A stretch of 64,000 bases of DNA from contig MCGE01000018.1 of the NCBI GenBank assembly GCA_002105175.1, positions 770,041-834,040 of the forward strand, written 5' to 3'. The notes under the pieces were generated by a model that had not been told where the DNA came from, ran no database searches, and saw only the letters and a program-made list of their open reading frames with translations. The translations under genes were made by a program, and so were the position numbers. Positions 56,617-64,000 of the stretch are shown piece after piece. Each line of letters begins with the position of its first letter. Position 1 is the first letter of the stretch. The DNA comes from Absidia repens (Eukaryota > Mucoromycota > Mucoromycetes > Mucorales > Cunninghamellaceae).

Positions 56617-57626
56617 TTTACAAAGAAATAAAAAAAGGATGATATAAGAAAAAAAAAAAAAGCAAAGGAAGGAAATGAACCATACAGAAGAAAAGCAGTT
56701 CAAAAGAACAAAAAATGTTGAAACCCCGCTCACACTGGGGCCCCCCTTTTTTTTAAAAAAAAAAACTTGTCCATCAATTAAAAAGAAGAAGAGGAAGGCG
56801 AGAATAAGCTTATAGAAACCTGCAAGTTGGATGAGTGTGAATGAAAAAATAATGAATGAGCTTCCGTCACACATAACAACGTACCGTGCCAAGTCATTGC
56901 CAATTACCTCATCAAAAGTCCCGACGCATATTAAACGCCAAAAGGATCACCAAAGTGAAAGACCTGCTGTTGGAAGAAGGCATATGCTGTAAATATGAAG
57001 ATAAGACCGATCATATTCAATTGATAAAGAATAAATCGTAGCAGCTTGTGTCATCTGGTCAATGCGGAAAGAAAAAAAAGGGGGGGGGAAAGGAGCGGAG
57101 AAATGATAAATAATGCATTTGATTTTCCAGTCCCCGCAGCAGAGCCATCTTGGCCATCTTCTAGTCCTACAACATTATTCTATATGCTTCAGTAACCAAA
57201 TCCCCTGTTGATATAGTCTAAATTCAAAACGCACCCCCCTTTCGTAAGAAATTCCTAACACAAGTACGTCCAGTATGTTCTGAAAGTTTTTTTTATTGAT
57301 ATTATCATTTTTTTATTGATTGGCATTCAAGATAAAAGGGAAACAAAATAAACAAGCATATATACTAAATGTAAATAACAGGGAAACTATATAATGATGG
57401 TATATGGGGTAGTTGGGAAGAAAGAAGTGTCTATTTTTTTGAGTTTTGTACTATTGCTAGATGTGAGTAATGTATATGTGTATGTGTGGAGAGGAGTGGG
57501 AAACAGGTTGGCGGTATACCGTATATAAAATAAGATGACGATTGGGTGATCTATAGAGCTAAAAGTATAAGTACGTGTGTATGTGTGTGATTGTTGTTAT
57601 CAGTAGAATGATCAATATTCGTATTG
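56617..57626. other. Intergenic, NTF2 promoter and next gene's 3' end
   Basis: Poly-A and G/C tracts around 56650-56765 (CCCCCC then TTTT/AAAA) just upstream of NTF2; otherwise AT-rich sequence with no gene. The frame 56419-56892 (-) is read-through of the NTF2 first exon. Confidence 0.6.
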
Positions 57627-59361
57627 TCACTGTTGTCCCTTGTTGTACATATCTTCATCATCACCAATGTTGCCTTGTTCTTGTAAACCATTATATTGAT
57701 CATCATCATCGTCGTCGTCGTCGTCGTCGTTATCATCATCTTGTTCAGTGTAAGAGATAACTCGGCCCATACCTTTGAATTTGAATGTGATTGCATGTTG
57801 TCCTTGTTCAATCATTTTATCCGTCATTCGACATAACCGCTGAAAGGTAGTATCGTTTTCCCATTCGTCTTCAGATAGCTATAGATGTGAAGAAAAAGTG
57901 GTTAAGCTGTGTGTTTTTGAGGTACTAGTGGAATCTTTTATCGTTACCTCAGAAGATGGAAGCGGAAGGACCAGTGGATCGACTCGCACACCATCATCAC
58001 TATTCGAATTTTTTTTTTTTAAAAAAAAAAGATCAGGGCACGGTGTCGGAAAAATAAGGGGGAAGAGTAAGGGTACTTACGAAAAAGTCATCTGCTTTTT
58101 CATTTGCGCCATTTCAGATGCTTGTTTTCTAACAGTGGCTTCCAACATAGCATTCACGGCCAATAAGGATTGGTTGGAAATCTCCAAATCAGCGATCTAT
58201 AATAAAGATGATAGCTTGAGAAGAATGAACTATGCTGTCCCCCCCTCCTCACTCCATCATTCCCGATACAGATTTCATAGTTTGTTTTACCTGACGATTC
58301 ACTCTTGCCTCATTCAATACTGTCGAGTCTTGATCCTCTTGATTTTCTTGGTCACTTTGATCATCATCGTCCTGTTGCCTTTCTTCTCGATCATTATCAC
58401 CTTCACCTGAAGCTGTCGAGGTGCTGAATGATGATGACGACGATGACGAGATTGTGGTGGCCGATTCTTGAAGGAAATGTTGTTGTTGATACTGTTGATG
58501 ATTGGTTATAGTGGTATATTGTTGCTGCTGTTGATGATGATGATGATGATGTTGTTGTTGTTGTTGAAGATGATTAGGGCTTGTAGGAATGCTTGTAGGT
58601 GAAGTGGCTTGATACTGTTGGTGTGGTGAGAGCACGGAATATTTTGCTGGTGGTGACGTTGGTTGTTGATGGTGATGTTGTTGTAGAGGTGGAGGTGATA
58701 ATGGAGCAGATGAAGTAGTGTTATTCGTATCAGCAGTGGCGATGGGAGGAATGGTGGCAGAGGAGGAAGAACGGTAAGAGGAAGAAGACAAGGTGGGACC
58801 ATGATGGTTATGCTTGTTGTTCGAGGTGATGACAGGTGCAGTGAATGATTTAGTCATGGACGACGATTTCGGGAAAGGCTGACCATTAGCACCATTGACG
58901 GATCTTGGTTGCTGTTGTTTTGTCGATGCACCAGGTTTGTATATTTCTATTGCAGGACGTTCCTTTGTCGTTGGATGATGATAGGAAGAAGTAGATAGAT
59001 GACTGGCATGTTTTCGTCTTGAAGAAGAAATAGAAGAGGAAGTGGTAGAAGAAGAATCGGATTCAGTTTCGGATACTCTATAATGAAGATGGGAAGGTCG
59101 ACTCGAATTGCTTGTTGTGATATTCCGCTGATGAGGTTGAGATGGCGGATGATATATATTCAATGAAGGCTTTTCGGATGAAGTGACATGAAGTTGTGCT
59201 ACTGAAGTGACACGAGGTTTTCTAGGGTTGTATTGTTGGCTATTAGAAGCTGAAGAAGAAGAAGAGTAATTGGACAAAATACTATTTGGTTTGGAAGATG
59301 GTAACGGTTGACTAGGTCGCAATATATTCAAAGCCTTTGGTTGCGTATTTTCTTTGGTCAT
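57627..59361 (-). CDS. Disordered protein with conserved DLEISN coiled coil
   Basis: Four exons (58291-59361, 58081-58196, 57948-57999, 57627-57878) give 496 residues. The first about 350 are low-complexity (Ser, Pro, Gln, His runs, then an acidic Asp/Glu block). The one conserved-looking part spans the first splice junction: VLNEARVNRQIADLEISNQS then LLAVNAMLEATVRKQASEMA, a coiled coil. I recall similar DLEISNxSLLAxN segments in uncharacterised proteins of other fungi. The end is acidic (a run of ten Asp) and Gln-rich. Function unknown. The start MTKENTQPK is preferred; an in-frame ATG at 59514 would add a hydrophobic, UTR-like leader. Confidence 0.75.
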
Positions 59362-59673
59362 AATAAAATAAGGATGGGAGGAAAGAAAAAAAAGAGGTAG
59401 GGGGAGTTCGAGCATATAAAAAATCAAAAACAAAAAAAATGGTCCAAGAAAAAAAACAAAAAACAAAAAAAAAAGATCAGGCCAGCCAAATAAAGTAAAA
59501 CCCAACGAGGGCAACAGAGATGATGATATACGATTTTATTTAGCATGATATAAACTATGGCGATAATTAAATCTATAACTATGATTAATGCTATGACTAT
59601 GATTATAAACTAGAACCTATAATAATGATGTGATATATACAAAAAAAAAGGAGGGTGGGGGAGGGAAAGGAAG
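59362..59673. other. Short intergenic region, no gene
   Basis: Upstream A/G-rich region of the coiled-coil gene and 3' flank of the CENP-L-like gene, with an ATGATTATAAAC-type run. Confidence 0.6.
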
Positions 59674-60832
59674 TTATAATGTGGTAACAGCCAAATCACA
59701 GAGTTCGGAAAGAAATTCCAAATATTGAGTCCTTGATCCGCCTTTTTCTAATAACTAAAATTCAAAAACTAGTAAGCAACAAACACAGGTTTAAAATGGT
59801 TTCAAGGATTACTTATTACCTTCAACTGACTTTTATTGGATACATACGCCACCGGAGTGCCCACACAGGAGAGAACAAATTGGTCCACCTTGATACGAAG
59901 AGTTTTATACACATGTTCTTGTATCAAATCCATCATGGTCAACCCAGTATCTTGTATTCTATATATAATGAAAAATAATTGATTAATACGATCATCATTA
60001 TCACCGTCATCATCAATACTTTACATATTATGCATTTTTCGAAGTTGATTCATAGTAATTGTAAGAGAGATGTCGTCCAAGTTTTTCGTGAAAGGGATAT
60101 GGTAAGATAATTCCAGGCATTTATTTTGAGCATGCGATGGATCCATTTCATAATCATATATCTTGTTCAGTGAGCCGGTCCACCAATTCCCCAAAGCCGT
60201 CAATACACTACCAGAGACATGAAACATGCTGATATCACAGGCGAAGTCTTTTTCTAACCATTGTCGGATCGATTCCCAAAGTTTACTATTCCTAATATTG
60301 ACTAATACCAAGGGGTAGTCAACTGCACCTTTCATCACCTCGTCATCGCCGCGTGCTAATGTTGCCGGTAAGAAGAATATCTTGTACCTGGAAGGATATT
60401 TCAGGTCCGAATACCATATTTTTAACTGTAACTCTAGTGCTTCACTAGAATTATTCACTAAAATATAAGAGTTAAACAGAGAAGCTTCACCCCCTCCATT
60501 TGTATGTCATTATTTTACCTTTGTCCCAATCATTCAAACGCAAGGCAGTTAGCGAAGCATCCATAATCGTATGTTTATCAGGAGTAGAACCGGTATACCC
60601 ATCGTTGACTTCGTAACTAAGATCCTCCATCAAATGAAGTCTCAGACTTTTCACCAATTCATGACGGGTCTTGCTAGAAAAGCCCACTAAAGGAGTTGCC
60701 CGCCATAGTCGATATGTCTGACCGAGTAATTTACCTTTATTAATAAGAATAATAGCTGTTAATGTCAGTCTTATTTCATTTTTTATATAGCTTACCAAAT
60801 TGATCCCTATCAGTTTTTGGTTCAAGATCCAT
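59674..60832 (-). CDS. CENP-L / Fta1-like inner-kinetochore protein
   Basis: Probable subunit of the CCAN, where CENP-L pairs with CENP-N at centromeric chromatin. Five exons (60796-60832, 60519-60734, 60025-60457, 59820-59958, 59674-59754) give 301 residues. Blocks that line up by eye with remembered CENP-L: GQTYRLWRATPLVGFSSKTR near the N-terminus; GNWWTGSLNKIYDYEMDPSH then LELSYHIPFTKNLDDISLTI in the middle; and HVYKTLRIKVDQFVLSCVGT with YLEFLSELCDLA at the end. Similarity is weak, as is normal for kinetochore proteins, so a profile search is needed to be sure. The first exon encodes only 12 residues (MDLEPKTDRDQF). It is head-to-head with the next gene, 169 bases between starts. Confidence 0.68.
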
Positions 60833-61001
60833 TTGGTGTACGAAGCAGAAAAAAATAAAGAGAAGGGCGCCTGTCGTGATTTTTTTTTGGTCATTCATAT
60901 GGGCTGTGTGCGCAATTTTTTAATGTCCGATTTCATTTTCTTTTTTGATCCATTTTGTCAATTTCCTTTTTTTCCGTTTTTTCCTTAATATCATAGCCTA
61001 C
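60833..61001. promoter_or_regulatory. Bidirectional promoter of 169 bases
   Basis: The two start codons at 60832 (-) and 61002 (+) face away from each other with only 169 bases between. The interval is T-rich on the plus strand (about 60940-60985) and has no clear TATA, so both genes probably share one nucleosome-free region. Confidence 0.6.
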
Positions 61002-61940
61002 ATGGATCTCGACGAAGAAACAAATAACAAGGATGATTGTGATGAACTTATTAACAGTAAGATATTATCATACGGTAATGCTCCTCAACCTTGGACTTAC
61101 TAATTTATCTTGTAGATGTGGTAGCCAATATATTCTCCTTTGACGATGTCCGAAGACAAAGAATGTTAGAGGTGTTTTACTTTCAGGAAGCTACTTTCGT
61201 CTCACCTCTTCTTAGTGTGCGTGGCAATTACAATATAAAAAAGTAAGTTTCCGTCTAGGAAAAAAAAATGAATTTGAGTCTCTGGAAGATTGACGTTTTC
61301 TTTTTATCATTATTCAGCGTCTTTTTGTTATGGAAAACTTTGAACCGAACAGAACCTATTATCAACAATGTCTGCTTCGATGGTGAAATATGTGTGGTAT
61401 ATATGACTCAAATCCTTAGGCCCCGTATTTTTCCATGGGTGTCATTGAAGGTACCAGTCATTAGTACTCTTTATTTTGAAGAAACCGATTTTGATAGCGG
61501 ATTATGGAAAATCCATCACCATGAAGAAACGTGGACCATTGAAGGCAAGCTTTTCCCCCCTTTTTTTTACAAAATAAAAAGAAAAACATACATCTTCAAG
61601 GTATTCATTATCATGATCACATTATTTAGGTCTTCTTGAATCGATTCCTTTACTGTCAAGATGGTACGATTATGTAGTTCGAACAATGGCAGGCAAACTT
61701 TTGGTATATTCTGGTCAAATGCTCCATTCTGCCAACGAAACAGCCCAACTGCTGAATGATCGGAATCAAGAAATCGAAGACGCCACAAGAAGATTGGCTC
61801 AAGAGAACGCTGTCTGTCTGAAATCTTCTCCTTCTTCCTCAACAACAACTAATAATACCTCCACCAACGCTACTGATGACTCTGCCCATGCTATAACGCC
61901 GCCATTTATCGACAAGTCGTCTGTTAATACACCCTCTTAG
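61002..61940 (+). CDS. NTF2-like (SnoaL-type fold) protein of unknown function
   Basis: Four exons (61002-61056, 61116-61242, 61318-61544, 61630-61940) give 239 residues. The central about 140 residues have the rhythm of the NTF2-like superfamily: FSFDDVRRQRMLEVFYFQEA, FVSPLLSVRGNYNIKNVFLL, ICVVYMTQILRPRIFPWVSL, and the late HHHEETWTIEGLLESIPLLS then WYDYVVRTMAGKLL. A helix (NETAQLLNDRNQEIEDATRR) and a Ser/Thr/Asn tail end the protein. No catalytic residues can be assigned. The third intron (61545-61629) uses a GC donor (GAAG|GCAAGC). AATAAA is near 62088. Confidence 0.68.
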
Positions 61941-62999
61941 TATTAGTCCTTCCTTTTTATATTAGTACTATTTTCCATATTCTTTTATCTTATTTTATAT
62001 ATGCTTTATCATACCACGCACACATGCAATCGCACACACTATATATATATATAGTTATACCAACTATTTTATTCTCTAGTTTCATCCAATAAAAACAATT
62101 CGACCCAGCTATTATTACTGTTATTGTATGTCTTTATTGTCTGCTTTTTGAAATATCAAATGTACTGATGCTTCCATTTTCTACATTTCCAGTGGGAAAC
62201 CTGATTGAATCAGCTTTTTTATATTGTTGTTGTTGTTGTTGTGTCTTTTCGGTTATACAGTGCATTAGTATTTTATTTAGAAACAAGGAAAAAGGGGTTA
62301 CAGTTTCACAGATCTATAAAGATGGAACTAATCTGCAGTACAAACAATACTCTATTTATGATTCCAGTCACACATATAATTATTCTTGTTGTCATTGTGG
62401 AGACCTATGTAAATATTAATAGTTTAAGACAGCGTTATTCCTTCCTGAAAATAGCTTCCGAGTATATAAAGAGAAGGATCTGATGTTCCGCGGAATGGGA
62501 TATTTTTTCCAACATTATTGTCTAAAGTGAAGGAGGGCGGATCTCCTTCTCCTCCTGTTTGGTGTGCCTTTTTTTTTTATTTTTATGAAAAACTCCGCAG
62601 CATTAATGAGATTTCCACCTTGACTGAAGATTCATCTCATGTCTAGCATGAATCATGATGACGCTGAATTATATAAAGAAGCACGGACCATTTTTGATGA
62701 TGTTGTTGTGGATGATGATGATGATAATGACTCCATCATCGAATGATACTCCTTTTTTTTTTACTTTGGAAAAAATAAAAATTCCTCGGAACCAAAGCAA
62801 AAAGATCATAGAGTGTGGCACCAATCAAAAGAAATTAGCCCTTGGTTTATTTTTAAATCCCGCGTTCTATAATTTTTCATGTGCTCGTCGTCCCGGATCT
62901 GTCCAGGCTTCTTTTAAGGGCGCAAAACATATATATATATATATATTCTTTTCTCTTTCTTCTTTCTTTGTCTTTTTTTTTTTTTTGAACACATTCATC
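61941..62999. other. Intergenic, no gene seen
   Basis: 3' region of the NTF2-like gene with a TATATATATATA run (62040-62052), GTT repeats at 62226-62240 and a GATGATGATGAT stretch (62710-62730). The open frames here are low-complexity. The next gene's promoter has a (AT)n/T-rich stretch at 62930-62985. Confidence 0.55.
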
Positions 63000-63482
63000 A
63001 TGACCGGTCTTGCCCATCGTGGACAACGAGGTGCGCCTTCTACTATTTTCACCACCAGCAAACTCTCACCACGGCAAATCGCCACCAAAGCAATGACACT
63101 CGGATGCAAAAAACTGGATCGCGACGACAAAAAAAGTAAACCTCAATATCATGTACGGGAACGATTGCTATTATGCAACACCATCGCCCATGCCGAGCAA
63201 GTCCTTAATCAACGTACTAGGCGCACCAATCGCCGAGTCATGGCCGCTGAAGATGACGATGCTCATTTCGACGCCTCCACACTCTCTCCTGCCACCGCCA
63301 CTACCACTGATAATAACTCCACTACTACCATCAATAACAACACTACCCTTGCATCTAAAAAACTCAAACATCATCATCATGAAGAGCATTCCCCGTTAAG
63401 GTCATTACAACAGACGATGACGATGAAAACGAAGACAAACAAGTACGACTCACTACCAAGAAGATATCGAAGAAAACTCTAG
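63000..63482 (+). CDS. Small basic protein, unknown; possible frame break near the end
   Basis: A single frame of 160 residues from MTGLAHRGQRGAPS. The first about 85 residues are charged and non-repetitive (KLSPRQIATKAMTLGCKKLD and YHVRERLLLCNTIAHAEQVL, then NQRTRRTNRRV) and look like a genuine helical, nucleic-acid- or protein-binding segment. An acidic patch, Thr/Asn runs and four His follow. After a CCCC run at about 63388 an alternative frame reads VITTDDDDENEDKQVRLTTK and ends at TGA a few codons beyond, a more natural tail than the Arg/Lys/Thr tail of the actual frame. A one-base difference there is therefore possible. I recognise no family. A (CAA)n microsatellite follows the stop. 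Confidence 0.5.
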   Translation: MTGLAHRGQRGAPSTIFTTSKLSPRQIATKAMTLGCKKLDRDDKKSKPQYHVRERLLLCNTIAHAEQVLNQRTRRTNRRVMAAEDDDAHFDASTLSPATATTTDNNSTTTINNNTTLASKKLKHHHHEEHSPLRSLQQTMTMKTKTNKYDSLPRRYRRKL

Positions 63483-63508
63483 CATGAATCGTAATTCACT
63501 CAAGCCAT

Positions 63509-63547
<39 letters not shown>

Positions 63548-64000
63548 GCGACAATAATGATGATTATCTCCTGCCTGGTTGTCGAAGATTGGTCAAACCT
63601 CCTATGATCACACCAATTGTAGCATAATTAGGTCTTCCTTCTCCCCACCTCATAGTGATTCCCCAAACCACCATCCCCTTCTCATTTATTATCATCCCAT
63701 CCTGCATTTTATACTTAGTCCTCTATTTTTATTTTTGTATCATATAGTATTAGTCCTATTCTTCCCCCTCCCCATACACACCTGTACATGATTGTGGTTT
63801 TTATTTTATTTATCTGCCTTGTCTTTTTTTTAATAAAAATCAAATATACCTTATTCCAAGTTTATACATTCACACGACTGTTTGTCTCCTAAGAAAAAAA
63901 AAAAATCCATTCCCTTCCACTAGCCAAAATGTCAAAAAATTAGAGACACATGCGGATCCTCCGTGATTTTCCGAGGACCACTCCGAGTTTTCCCAACCCG
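63483..64000. other. 3' flank with microsatellite; window end
   Basis: A (CAA)n microsatellite of about 12 units (63508-63546), AATAAAA at 63832 for the upstream gene, then sequence running off the window with no gene visible. Confidence 0.6.
63508..63546. repeat. (CAA)n microsatellite
   Basis: About twelve uninterrupted CAA/AAC units, in the 3' UTR of the small basic protein or in its coding tail if the frame break is real (it would then encode poly-Gln or poly-Asn). Confidence 0.95.

Noticed and set aside
59362..59514. Hydrophobic N-terminal extension of the DLEISN protein
   Set aside because: It is translated poly-A/T 5' UTR sequence (Phe/Leu runs); the codon context favours MTKENTQ.
62655..62998. 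N-terminal extension of the small basic protein
   Set aside because: The upstream in-frame segment is hydrophobic or low-complexity, crosses an (AT)n/T-rich promoter-like run and lacks conservation-like texture; the start at 63000 is preferred.
1..64000. CRISPR arrays, bacterial operons, prophage or giant-virus islands
   Set aside because: Introns, Pol III tRNA structure, poly(A) signals and eukaryotic gene families run throughout; no spacer-repeat periodicity or phage genes were seen.

Overview
The window is nuclear DNA of an early-diverging filamentous fungus, most likely Mucoromycota (Mucorales-like). The evidence is AT-rich sequence, many short introns (about 50-110 bases, GT..AG with T-rich 3' ends), genes packed on both strands, poly-A/T tracts, fungal gene content such as ATG15, and retention of genes that budding yeast lacks (TOP3B, a TMEM94/ERMA-like P-type ATPase). 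The genus cannot be fixed from the sequence alone. All splice models were built by eye from reading frame, splice sites and remembered family sequence. Every multi-exon model closes to a whole number of codons, but none has transcript support.

Layout, left to right. 1-4.08 kb: sparse, with one small secreted ten-cysteine protein (-) and copy A of an interspersed repeat. 4.08-8.03 kb: DNA topoisomerase III beta (+, 19 exons, one of only 5 nt). 9.67-12.44 kb: asparagine synthetase (+). 12.4-15.3 kb: repeat copy B. 15.3-16.9 kb: alanine-glyoxylate-type aminotransferase (-). 16.9-20.7 kb: gene-poor, with repeat copy C and orphan exon-like fragments. 20.7-22.0 kb: seven-transmembrane protein of unknown family (+). 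22.1-23.65 kb: retroelement-like repeats beside tRNA-Val(AAC) (-). 24.06-26.5 kb: poly(A) polymerase (+). 27.4-28.8 kb: inverted repeat copy F and a decayed copy.

29-39.6 kb is a run of four minus-strand housekeeping genes: PWP2/UTP1 (ribosome biogenesis), PRI2 (primase large subunit), a Gyp5/EVI5-like TBC Rab-GAP, and ATG15 (vacuolar phospholipase). 40.4-41.9 kb: YqjM-type old yellow enzyme (+). 43-43.4 kb: repeat copy D. 43.9-45.1 kb: cysteine-rich/coiled-coil orphan protein (+). 45.3-51.8 kb: large TMEM94/ERMA-like P-type ATPase (-, 14 exons). 52.1-52.9 kb: repeat copy E. 54-55.3 kb: intronless protein disulfide isomerase (+). 56-56.6 kb: NTF2 (-). 57.6-59.4 kb: disordered coiled-coil protein (-). 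59.7-60.8 kb: CENP-L/Fta1-like kinetochore protein (-), divergent with an NTF2-fold protein (+, 61.0-61.9 kb). 63.0-63.5 kb: small basic protein (+).

The genes do not form one pathway; this is ordinary fungal euchromatin. The less ordinary content is a non-coding repeat family of about 0.5-0.8 kb present in six recognisable copies plus a decayed one; two GC-AG introns with the same GCAAGC donor; two introns of whole-codon length without stops that hide in conserved domains; a 5-nt micro-exon; and several taxon-restricted proteins. I found no CRISPR array, no prokaryote-style operon and no intact autonomous transposon.
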